In this document: piece by piece, positions 45,301-54,700 of the stretch
Position numbering within the stretch: position 1 is the stretch's first letter
How the letters are laid out: each line of letters begins with the position of its first letter
NCBI GenBank assembly: GCA_019925795.1
Contig: CM034313.1
Coordinates: 84,537,663-84,601,662 of the forward strand
Source: Dendrobium chrysotoxum
Taxonomy: Eukaryota > Streptophyta > Magnoliopsida > Asparagales > Orchidaceae
Direction of reading: 5' to 3'
DNA length: 64,000 nucleotides
Translations under genes and position numbers: made by a program
The notes under the pieces: generated by a model
Told to the model about the DNA's origin: nothing
Database searches by the model: none
What the model saw: the letters and a program-made list of their open reading frames with translations, nothing else

Positions 45301-46618
45301 AAGACGAAAGGATGGTCAAGCTTCAGAACCATGGCAGCATTGTCTAGATGTAGAAAAAGAAGATGACTGGAGACAGCCTTTCATTGATTACTTCAAAGAA
45401 AGTAAACTACCAGCAGATAAGTCATTAGCGGCTCAAATTAGAAAGAGAGCACTACGATACGCATTTGTCAACAACACGTTATATCGGCGTGCTTTCGATC
45501 AAATGTGGCTAAGGTGTCTAGGGACTAAAGAAGCTGATAAGGTGATAGTAGAAGTTCACGAAGGCCTTTGTGGAGCGCATCAATCAGGTCCTAAAATGGC
45601 CATTAAAATCAAAAGAATGGGTTACTATTGGCCAAGAATGGTGAAAGACTGTATTGATCATGCTAAGAGGTGCCATGAGTGTCAGATTCATGGTGATGTT
45701 ATACATCAACCACCGAATCCACTCCACCCTACGATAGCATCCTGGCCGTTCGAATGTTGGGGTACTGATATAATCGGGCCAATAGATCCACCATCATCAG
45801 GAGGACACCGCTTCATTTTGGCAGCGACCGACTACTTTTCTAAGTGGGCAAAAGCGGCTCCATTCAAAGAAGTCACATCTGAACATGTAATCAATTTCTT
45901 TACCCATAATATTGTCTACAGATTCGGTGTACCACGTCGCATCATTTCCGATAATGGTGCTGCTTTCAAAAGCACTAAGATCAATAAATTCATCGATCGA
46001 CATAAGATCGATTGGCGATATTCCTCAATTTACTATCCAAGAGCAAATGGGTTGGCAGAGGCCTTCAACAAGACACTGGTGAAATTGTTAAAGAAGATTC
46101 TCACCAAGAATAAAAGAGAGTGGCATACAAAGATGTCAGAGGCATTATGGGCTTATCGCACAACCTATAAAACACCGACCAAAGCCACTCCTTACTCACT
46201 GGTGTTTGGAGTCGAAGCAGTATTGCCTCTAGAAGTTGAATTACCATCACTCCGAGTTGCCATCCAGAATGAGATTACTCGAGAACAAAATGCTCAGTTG
46301 AGACTGGAGGAGCTCGATGCACTTGACGAAGTCAGATTACAAGCTCAACAAAATCTGGAGCTTTACCGAGCAAGAATGACAAAATCCTTTGATCGAATGG
46401 TGTGCCATCGTACGTTTCAAGAAGGAAAATTGGTCCTGGTACAGAGAAGGCCAATCATCCCACATCGAAAAATTGGTGGTAAATTTGTATCCAACTGGGA
46501 AGGACCTTTCGTCATCGAGAAGGTGTACCAAGGTGGAGCTTATCAATTGATCAATTTGGATGGCCAAAGGCCTATGCCACCAATCAATGGTCGATACTTG
46601 AAGAAATACTATGCATAG
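42320..46618 (+). CDS. Ogre-like pol: RT, RNase H, archaeal-type RNase H, integrase
   Basis: About 1432 residues, open from the codon after the TGA. A long linker precedes RT (from ~43240: FRDCFAWTYAEMPGL, PVKKKNGQIRICIDFRDLNK, SFMDGSSGYNQIKM, catalytic CYVDDLVVKS at 43811). The first RNase H (about 44230-44600, LYTAALEESLGALL) lacks the usual catalytic TDAS aspartate. A second, archaeal-type RNase H (44702-45110) keeps D, E, D, D in YFDGASS, NNEAEYEAL, FGDSQLV and KADCLAKLA; this pair is typical of Tat. Integrase has the H-H-C-C finger (about 45555-45690, CHEC) and D, D, E in WGTDIIGP, ISDNGAAF and ANGLAEAFN. The frame has no disruption and ends YLKKYYA. No ATG lies at the beginning, so it must be made as a fusion with gag-protease. 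Confidence 0.9.
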   Translation, partial: EVKKKQEGRKKAASILPKATTIPKERKRVPHLGSDTDESDVTPTKSQKACRSKAKWSREIAYSNDDYDYDSIYMNTVQEIFSRRIGNLSISDSVLVVTRIPLQHFREIIPREVHKVEELITFYVPPPRKRDGPASLFYSIGKLEEEGNHDWFRRLIDSGELVPTRFPRFNTRNIQRMLRKQGSLRSSKQQVRFCLSLWYRRNPHSLRKKDIFAKKGLGFIVRKYPRKENCRAISHRKIESDGDSEEEVFEINLPNDQTIEAKPAPEELEDGGQATTMDELKEVNLGTEEDPRPTLISALLSEVQVEEIKKLLCEFRDCFAWTYAEMPGLSPDVAVHRLAIKSDATPVKQAPRRMRLEIEEQVIAETKKLIEAGFIREEKYADWIANIVPVKKKNGQIRICIDFRDLNKACPKDDFSLPVSELLVDTTSNHDMFSFMDGSSGYNQIKMAPEDEKHTSFRTPIGIFCYTVMPFGLKNAGATYQRAMTHIFDELIHQKVECYVDDLVVKSIDRKDHLNDLRVVFERIRKFDLRMNPLKCAFGVSSGKFLGYVVRHRGIEVDPNKIKAIIEMPPPKSLRQLRSLQGQLAFIRRFISNLSGRCQPFSKLMKKDVRFKWDAECQEAFDSIKRYLLNPPILAAPIPGKPLILYTAALEESLGALLAQHNEKGKENALYYISRRLIGAEVRYSPIEKHCLALIFAVQKLLHYMLSHKITLISKIDPLKFLMTRPALTGRLARWAVLLLQFDITYVPQKAVKGQVLADFLAAHPIPADSPLNDDLPDEQIMSVEEDEMLQVWEMYFDGASSIKRARPPNLEKVQAGIGLIFVSPEGGVMRFSFSLTEPRTNNEAEYEALIAGLEIAINVGIQNLQIFGDSQLVVNQVLGIYKITKSELAYYHRRVLELMKQIPIIKLARVPRAQNSKADCLAKLAKEMANMDNELPMMIMVHSRRVLEPALLQLPQAEGISDPSQQDATPVDPKPPQPVDLEDQLKEDQVPKRRRKDGQASEPWQHCLDVEKEDDWRQPFIDYFKESKLPADKSLAAQIRKRALRYAFVNNTLYRRAFDQMWLRCLGTKEADKVIVEVHEGLCGAHQSGPKMAIKIKRMGYYWPRMVKDCIDHAKRCHECQIHGDVIHQPPNPLHPTIASWPFECWGTDIIGPIDPPSSGGHRFILAATDYFSKWAKAAPFKEVTSEHVINFFTHNIVYRFGVPRRIISDNGAAFKSTKINKFIDRHKIDWRYSSIYYPRANGLAEAFNKTLVKLLKKILTKNKREWHTKMSEALWAYRTTYKTPTKATPYSLVFGVEAVLPLEVELPSLRVAIQNEITREQNAQLRLEELDALDEVRLQAQQNLELYRARMTKSFDRMVCHRTFQEGKLVLVQRRPIIPHRKIGGKFVSNWEGPFVIEKVYQGGAYQLINLDGQRPMPPINGRYLKKYYA

Positions 46619-46768
46619 AGATTAAAATTTTGTGCTTAATGTATCATGTAATAGTGGAAATATTATATATATGTTTGATAGTGTATATGTGTATTTTCTT
46701 GAAACTCCCTTATAGCACAAGGAGATGTTTCAAGTACCCCATTAAAATCCTCCACAAGGCTGGGGGCA

Positions 46769-46832
46769 TTTTAAATATTTATTTGGGTCGGTATTGCGTT
46801 GCATGCCGAAAGCCCCAAATAAATATTTAAAA
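46769..46832. repeat. Hairpin repeat 1
   Basis: TTTTAAATATTTATTTGGG (46769-46787) pairs perfectly over 19 bp with 46814-46832. The 26-base loop contains CGTTGCATGCCGA. The hairpin directly follows GCTGGGGGCA, a tract-like sequence. Confidence 0.85.
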
Positions 46833-46875
46833 TCAAGAAATACAAGATTTTCTCCTACAAGATAAGGAAATTATG

Positions 46876-46927
46876 GTATTTATTTGGGTTGACATCGCGC
46901 TGCGTGCCGAGATCCCTAAATAAATAC
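46876..46927. repeat. Hairpin repeat 2
   Basis: GTATTTATTTGGG pairs with CCCTAAATAAATAC (46914-46927) with one bulge. The loop TTGACATCGCGCTGCGTGCC is almost identical to that of hairpin 3. The tract-like prefix is absent. Confidence 0.75.
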
Positions 46928-47080
46928 TACTAGTGGTCCTCCAAAATATTTTGGACATCACCTTCCCTAGTACCCCAGAACTTCGGAGGTCAAGAAAAAG
47001 AAGGCTCTCATGGTTACACGCTTCAATAAGTCGAGCTAGAGCAGCATAAGTCTTTCTGCATCCTGAAACTCAAAGTTCGA

Positions 47081-47558
47081 ATAGGGTGTACAAGGTCGGA
47101 CTCAACAAGCCCAGATGTGGCCGAGTCGCTGCAGCTCCGTCTACTCAACAAGCCAAAAGAAAGGCCGTAGTAGCGGAACCCCCACTTCGTTAACTTGACG
47201 ATAAGGATCGCAAGAAGTACAAAGGCTTATTTAGCTCGATAAGTTTTAGTAGTAGTAGTAGCCCACGAGGTCTTCCTGATTGATTGGAAAGTCAAAATTA
47301 TGACGGGAAGGATATACTTCCAACCAATATAGTTACCAGGTTTTCATCGGTTCTGAAACCTGCAACCATGAAGGTTGACTTTAAATCTGCAAGCTTCGAC
47401 AAACTCAGCTTGGGAGAGTGCATTTCTTCATGACTCAAATCTGAAGCCTGAATGGGTGTATGAGGTCGGACTCAACAAGCCAAGATGTGGCCGAGTCGCT
47501 GGCAGCTCCGTCTACTCAACAAGCCAAAAGAAAGGCCGAAGTAGTGGAATCCCCGTTT
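47081..47558 (+). repeat. Two ~107-bp direct repeats in the spacer
   Basis: 47081-47187 and 47452-47558 share AAGGTCGGACTCAACAAGCC-like starts (GAGGTCGG in the second), GATGTGGCCGAGTCGCT, AGCTCCGTCTACTCAACAAG and CCAAAAGAAAGGCCG. Identity is about 85-90% by eye and weak similarity extends further upstream. A frame through the second copy (47375-47587) is not convincing. Confidence 0.75.
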
Positions 47559-47829
47559 CAGCAGCTAAAATGATAAAGAGTCATTAAATCCTAGCTTTCC
47601 TAGTCTGATGAACTTGAATGCCCCAGATTGGAGTCTTCCTGATAGGTCAGGGGCCAGAATACTACATACATCTGGTACCACAAGTTCAAGTCAAATATAT
47701 ACAAATCTTTCACCAAGTCTATTGCACAAAGCATGAAGCTAAAGGAGCCAAAATTTTATGACTCCAGCCAAGACTACAGAAAGGGGTATCCTAAATGGCA
47801 CCCACGAATGGCCCTAAGAACTGGGGGCA

Positions 47830-47893
47830 TTTTAAATATTTATTTGGGTTGACATCGCGCTGCGTGCCGAAATCCCCAAATAAATATTTAAAA
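47830..47893. repeat. Hairpin repeat 3
   Basis: The same 19-bp perfect stem as hairpin 1 (47830-47848 with 47875-47893), preceded by ACTGGGGGCA. The loop TTGACATCGCGCTGCGTGCC matches hairpin 2. Confidence 0.85.
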
Positions 47894-48028
47894 TTAAAGG
47901 GAGAAAGAGAAGAGGAAGCGCAGAAAGTGCTACATATAGTCATCATAAAATACTATATAAACAAAATACAATCCGTACAGAAAGTGGCGGAGTACATCTC
48001 ATGAAAAGATCAAAAAGAGAAAAGTACA

Positions 48029-51000
48029 TCAAGGGAGACGAGCACGTAAATCCCCCAACTGTGAAGTAACCTCAGCCAAAACCTGGTACTCAGTCTCAGC
48101 GGTGTGCAGCTCCTCTGAGGCTCGGGTCAGTGCAGTCTCAGCAGCCTGCAGTGCCTGGTGTAACATCTGATTGCGCTGCTCCTCCCTCCTAATGAGCCGC
48201 TCACGTCGATCGTGCCCCTCCTGAAGGTCTGACTTGCGAGACATCACTCCCTTGATGTCCCTCCAGAGGTCCCTCACGCGAGAAGTCAACCCCTCAATCT
48301 CGCTAGCCATGCTGGATGAGCTCTCTCGGTGCCTCCTAAGAGCCTCAGTGCTCCTATCAAACTCATCTCGGGCCACATTTGCCGCTGCACGGCATCCATC
48401 AACCTTCTCCTGTAACTCTATCAAAGAAACCCTGGTGCGCATAATGGAAAGAGACTGCAATCTCCTGATGTAAAACTCAGTCTCCCTGCATAGAGTCTCC
48501 CAATACTGCATCTCTGAAGTCTCTAACCCGAGCTGCGCTAGTAAACCAAGGGTGTAGTTTGCAGTAGAAGTGAACTGTCCCATGGAGTCAGGGTGATCCA
48601 GGGTCCACTCGGGCTATCAAGTCATGTAGAAAGCTCGTACAGTGACCGTACATATCTCCGTGCCAAGGGTCAGAAGCTACAGGAGCGTGACAGCGAATCT
48701 CTGATACATAGTCTGCTCCTGCAGGCACTACAAGAGAAGCCACAAGCAACAAAAAGAGAGAAAAGAAGAAGAGAGAGAAAGTGTGAGATATGAAATTAAA
48801 ATAACAGCATACCTGAAGAGGAGCTAGCAAAGTCACTGGGATGGACCTCAGGGTAAGAGCTGGAAAGGCCACTGGGAAGTGCCTCGGAGTAAGGTGCTGC
48901 TGCTACTGGTACTAAGTCTAAGACCGTAGGTGTGTACGGCGGTACGACAGGAGGCTCCTCAGGTAAAGCTGCACCAGCTCTTGATGACTCACCAGGCCAA
49001 ATAGGTCTCTCTCCAAACGCCTCTCCGGGCCAACATGACCCATATGGATCCACTTGAAAGCTGAAATATGTAGAGGAATCAGGAGCACTATACCCTGAAA
49101 AGTCTGACAACCGAGGATCTGCTGATGCCTCCTCAGGAGTAAGAAAGTGCTCTGGCACGGAACTAGCTACCGGGTCTGCATAAGTAGGGGAAGGCTCAGT
49201 GCGTCGGGAACCGGAACGCCCACAAGAAGACCGAGGTGCCTCGGTGCGGTGTGGAGCAGGATCTGTAACTCGTGCCCTAACAGGAGATGGCGCAGTACTC
49301 TCAGTAGCAGTATGGCTCTCACTGTGCCTCCCTGCACCAAAATCGAGAGAAGATACAAGACTAAATAACCAGCCAACAGGATAAAGATTAATAAGAGAAT
49401 TAACAAAGAAATTACCTCTATCATCCCTGATCCGCAAAAAGCCTCGTGAGAATCTCCGTCCCCTCGGTAACCCTAAAGTGTGTACTCGGCGCTCGTACGT
49501 CCGGGCACCGCGCTCTAGAAAAGGGGCAAAAGAGAGTCGTACCCAGGTCAAGTGCGTGTAACTGACATCAGTATGACTATGGGGAGGAGCTATACGAAAA
49601 GTAGAGCCAGTACCAAATCTCAGCAGATGCAACCACACTGCAGAAGCTGCATATAAACGGGCCTCCTGAGGAACTACGTCAGTGTGTCTAGTATCGGCTA
49701 CCCCAGGAATAAGCGGCCGTCCATCATATGCTGTAGCCTGGGAGAAGCCAAACTGGCGAGCAACTCTGTTCGGCTGATACCCCTCCAATATCACGATATT
49801 GCCAGAACGATGACATAACCAACCCGGGCGTAAGCTGACAAAATACTCAGCTACTCTCAAGGTGCCCCTACTCTGCAGGAGAACACATCTCCTCTGTCTA
49901 TCAAATCCATCTGTAATAACCTGCTCACTCAAGTAAGATGGCAAGCCAACAACATCTGGCTGATGAACAACAGCGAAACGGTCTACAACCAGGTGCGGAG
50001 CAAAGAAGAAAAGTCGCACCCGCTCTAACTCCAAGGTAGAGGAAGCCTGTGTCAACTGCACAACTGTCGGGTATCCCCTCTCTAAGAAGTACTGAGGGCA
50101 CTCCAAACACGAAAAAGCACCTCTGATATGTAGATGAATCCAGCCATACAAGTAGTGCCACGGTAAAACCAGACCTCGCAGCTCAAGGGAGGTCGCCTCA
50201 GAAGCTGTGCAGAGGGCCCTATAAATCCTAGCAAGCACTGGTGGAGCCAAAGAGAGGCGCTGCCCCTGAGAAAGCTGACTGGCTGCTAGGAGAACACTAC
50301 AGCGTACAGATCCAACTCTGAGTGGGAGAACAAAAGTACACAACCACGTGGCTAAAAATCCCGCCAAGAGTAAATCTTCATCTATGCCTGGTAATGCAGG
50401 AGACCTGCAACCGACTGAAGAAGGCTATGCAGTATCCTCTGACAGTAAAACTCCGGGTCGTAGGCCAAACTCAAAAGGGTCGTGCAATGATACAGCAGTA
50501 GTAGACAAACAACTGTCTAGGAGAAAACTACGAACCCAGGTGTCCACTGGCATAGCAGCTCCAGCACGCGTCGACAGATCAGAAGATGTGTACACCTGAC
50601 GGTAATGCTGGAGAAGGGCTGGGTAGATGTCTGGAAGAACTAGTCTGCCCCTCCTGCTTCCATCTGCTGAAGGCATCCTACGAAACAACTCCACGTCAGG
50701 AGGAATACACTCCTCAAAATAGCCTCCAACGACGGGTAATCCTGACACAGCCTGTAAATCTGAAAGTGTCACTGTCAGCTCCTCTGGCCCTACCCAACAG
50801 GTGTTGCTGCCACTGTCCCAAAACTCCACCAATCCGCGGGCCCAAGAAGGGGGAATCTGTCCAAAATCAAACAGAGAGGCGTATACAGCCTCGTAAATGC
50901 CAGCCTCCTGAAGTGTGTATCTGTGGGCCCTCAGAACATATCTGCACCAACAAGTGTACCCAGCAGCAGGACTCTGCATCCTCCCAACTGTAGAGTCATG

Positions 51001-51408
51001 CGGCCACCCTAATGTCTTAGAATGTAGCTGGCGATGACTCAGTAATCTCGACTGTCCTACAGGCTCAAGAATATCAGCTGCTGGCTGTAGAACGTCGCAC
51101 ATGCCCCAGCTAATCTGATCAATGGTACTGTCTATAGGATTGTACTCCCCACATTGCAATCTGATACTGGTGACCCACTCGGTAGGATTATCAAATTCTA
51201 TGGAGTCCGGTGAGAGAACTGAAAGCAGGGGCGAACGTGAGAAGAAACCGCAGAAAGTGTCACGACCCCGCAACATATCCCCGTGCTGCTCCAGTCTATC
51301 ACGAATATCAGCATCACCTCGAGGATCATGTCTATCAATGACCTCCCAAATGGCGGCCTCACTGGGCTCATCAGGGGTCAAATCCGCAGATCGGCACCAG
51401 CTAAACAT
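48029..51408 (-). pseudogene. Antisense plant-mobile-domain (PMD) gene in the Ogre-like element
   Basis: Transcribed opposite to gag-pol. Proposed exons on the minus strand: 51408-49416, 49331-48813, 48718-48029, with introns of 84 and 94 bp (AG|GTAATT...GTGCAG|GG and CAG|GTATGC...CTGCAG|GA). Residues ~120-270 match the PMD pattern: AGIYEAVYASLFDFG, PSWARGLVEFWDSGSNTCWV, ELTVTLSDLQAVSGLPVVGG. A long second domain follows, then a Ser/Pro/Arg-rich region. The C-terminal part is a coiled coil (48583-48029, LREEQRNQMLHQ-type heptads). Two lesions are visible: TAG at 50425-50427 (apparently from CAG) and an apparent extra C at 48591-48593 that shifts the frame into the coiled coil. PMD proteins include host MAIN/MAIL1 silencing factors and transposon-borne relatives; a role here in evading silencing is only a hypothesis. 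Confidence 0.7.
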
Positions 51409-51711
51409 TTCCTGCTTGAAGGAAAGTGAAAATGCATCAGAAACTGGCAACGAGAAGGTGCTATGTACACGAAAGAAAGTTACAAAAAATGTGACAAACA
51501 GCAACACAACAAACGTGGCGTGCTCCAAGCACACACCACCTTTGTTGGGGGGCATTTGTTGACCCGCATACTGTAGACAGCAAACAAACAAAATAATCCT
51601 ACATACCTGCCTAGCGCCGGAATTCGCACGAAGAAGCCGCTTCTCACGCGATTTGTCTCCCATGTCGTCGCTGTCCAGATCCCGTGGATCTCGCAACCCG
51701 CACGTCGACAT
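51405..51711 (-). other. Proposed LTR-derived first exon and 195-bp intron of the PMD gene
   Basis: On the minus strand the 3' LTR offers GCTAGGCAG|GTATGT (exon end 51607) and the acceptor CTTTCCTTCAAGCAG|GAAATG (exon start 51411). The intron of 195 bp is a multiple of three and the frames on both sides agree. Without splicing the frame is open from 51711 anyway. ATG codons at 51711 and 51663 exist only in the 3' LTR copy, since the 5' LTR has ACG and GTG there; so ATG 51408 is the safer start. Confidence 0.45.
51541..51556 (+). other. Polypurine tract of the Ogre-like element
   Basis: TTTGTTGGGGGGCATT ends directly at the 3' LTR TG. The G run interrupted by CATT matches the CTGGGGGCATT phrases in the spacer at about 46760 and 47821. 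Confidence 0.7.
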
Positions 51712-54700
51712 CGCCTCACCCCCACGATCTCCCTTGGCGTTAAAATGAGACCGAAGCCTCTGCTCTTCGGTTTACTGGTCTCTCGCCATTTTCCTTCCCT
51801 CTCGCGAAATTCTTCGGTTCTTCCACTGTAGTTCGACGACGCTCCTTCCTGTTGGATCGGAAGTTGCACGTTTTGAACGGAAGCAACGTCGGAGCTTGCC
51901 TGCTGTGAAGATTGCGCGAGCTGCTCCTCCGACTCTTTCGTGCAGTTCGACTCCGCTCCTTCGTTGTCGCACGACTTCGCTCCTCCGCCGTTGCTCAGCT
52001 TCGCTCATTCGACGACACTCCTTCCCGAGTGGATTGGAAGTTACGACATTACGATCGGAGGCAGCGACTAGGAACTAGCCTGCTGTGGACTTCTCCGCAT
52101 CCCTCATTGCTGTTCGGCTTCGCTTTGCTCGACGACTTCCTTTCCCGTCTGATCGGACGCAACGACGGAAGCTCACCCACTGTGAAGGTGACTTTCTTCC
52201 CTCTGCGCACTTCTTCGGCTCAATCCTGTTATGGCAAAAAGAGGGAAAGTGAGGAGTTAACTCACTGTGAGAATTAACAGTTCCTAAATCCTTTTTCTTT
52301 AAGCCTAAAATCCTAATCAAATCCCGCATTTTTTTTATTATTATTAATTATGGATTAATTTTAATTTATTATAATTAGTTAATAATAATTATAATTAATC
52401 ATAATTTATTATTAATAATGATAATTAATTATTTTTTTTAATCAATTATAATTAATTTTTATTAATAATTAATTAATTATTTTTAATTTCTTTAATTAAT
52501 TATAATTAATTCCAATTAGTTATAATTAATTATTTTAATTGATTAAAATTAATCTTTTATCAATAACAATTAATTATTTTTAATTAATTGTAATTAATTT
52601 TCATTAATAATAATTAATTATTTTTAATTATTTTCAATTATTATTAATTATAATGAATTTTTATTAAATTATAATTAATTATAAAAAAAAAAAGGAAAGG
52701 AAAGAGAGTGTGTGTAAACTGTCTTCTCTTGCCTCCACGAGCCGACACCGTCGCCGACGACACGCGCAAGGTAAGTCCCAAATCCTGTCCTCGACGCGCT
52801 TGATGCGCTGGTGGACCTCCTATACGCGCTCTTGTAGCACGGTGGGGGGGAATCCAGTGCAACAGGTACGACGAGGCAGGTAAGCCCTATACACGCTCTT
52901 GTAGCGTGGTAGGGATAGTCCTCGACCCCGACCTCGACATCAGCACTGTCAACCCCGCACAGGTATAATTTCTGAACTCAGATTCCTGTTTTCGTTGTTT
53001 GTGACCGATCGGAGAACCACCTATACGCGCTCTTGTAGCACGGTAGGAGGAAACCCGGTGCGGTGCTTACGACGAGGAGGGGAATCACCCAAAATCCCAT
53101 TTTCGGTGTTTGCGGCGGACCGGAGAACCACCTATACGCGCTCTTGTAGCACGGTAGGAGGAAACCCGGTGCGGTGCTTACAACGAGGAGGGGAATCACC
53201 CAAAATCCCATTTTCGATGTTTGCGGCGGACCGGAGAACCACATATACGCGCTCTTGTAGCACGGTAGGAGGGAGCCCGGTACGAGGCATACGACGAGGT
53301 GGGTAAGCTCTATACACGCTCTTGTAGCGTGGTAGGGAAAACCACTGGTGCTCTCGTACTGTTACTGTTAAAGACCCCATACACGCTCTTGTAGCGTGGT
53401 GGGATGAAAGATGATGGCCGCGGTGTCTAAAGACACCTACCATACACGCTCTTGTAGCGTGGTGGGAAGGCCCAGCTCCCTACATTTCCCCCAAACGGGG
53501 GATATGCCGGGATGCTGCCGAAATTTTCACTAAAGTATACAAGACCTGGACAACAAAGAATATCTAACTTGGGCAACAATACAAAAGACCAGCACTCGAA
53601 CAGAAGTGCATAGAACTCAACAATTAGAGGACTGGATCCGAGCTGAACAAACAAGGGACTTGAACTGAACTACAGGGAACAAAACCCCAAATGCTAAAAT
53701 GTGCAAAAAATAATCAAAATGCAAAAGACAAGTGATAAATTTGTTTATTTGAACAAACACCAAGTTAACAGCAGGAGACTCGTGGTGGACTTTCAAATGT
53801 GATTGACTTAAACATCAGTCAACTATGAAATGTACAAGTACTACCCACCTGGAGCAATTAAAGACCGATCATGCAAATAAATAGTGCCTGTTGATTGAAA
53901 AAGGCAACACTGGCAATTGGTAACGGAGGACCTGTCACTGCAAATAAGTACAATCAAGACCACCTGAGATTGGTGACAGGTGGATACAGTGCAGGAACAA
54001 TGGCTCCTCTGCGAATACTTCTAGGAGATCATATTAGACATGACCAGTCCCTATACATAAGCATGATCCATTTGTGGATAACAACAGTAGGTACATTGTG
54101 ATCATGGGGAACCTCTGTGGACACAAATGTATACAAGGGTATATGGTGAGTACGAATACTAACCGATCCCTCAGGCAGAATCGACCAGCAAAAGGGACAT
54201 CTCCGGCAAGAATGGAAGAGATGTTTGAGCAAATTCGAACTAAACTTCCTGGTGTTTCAAAGTTTCTTCTTTGCCTTTTGTCTGAAAGAAGATATCTCCA
54301 ACATCGATAAGCCTTGAAAATACGAATAATCTTTGAAGTCTGGCGTTAATATACCATGCACACTAATGGTGTCATAATACCGCCTTCGCCGATGCTATTC
54401 AACCAAGAAGTACAAATACTCACTGATCCCTCAGGCAGAATCGACCAGCAAGAGGGACATCCCCTGCAAGAATGGAAGAGATGTTTGAGCAAATTCGAAC
54501 TAAACTTCCTGGTGTTTCAAAGTTTCTTCTTTGCCTTTTGTCCAAGAGAAAACATCTCTGATATTAATAGGCCTTGGAAGTGCGAATAATCTTCAAAGCT
54601 TGGCGTTACAATACGACGTACCATGCTTACCGAGGGTGCTGCCGTATCGTCCTCTGCCGATGAGGTTCAATCAAGGAATACAAGCATATATCCGGACACC

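Larger units (their letters stand above)
46619..48028. other. Spacer between integrase and antisense gene
   Basis: Non-coding. It contains three related hairpins (46769, 46876, 47830), two ~107-bp direct repeats (47081, 47452) and phrases CTGGGGGCATT resembling the element's own polypurine tract. The longest frame (47795-48004) covers a hairpin and is not a likely gene. Confidence 0.6.
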
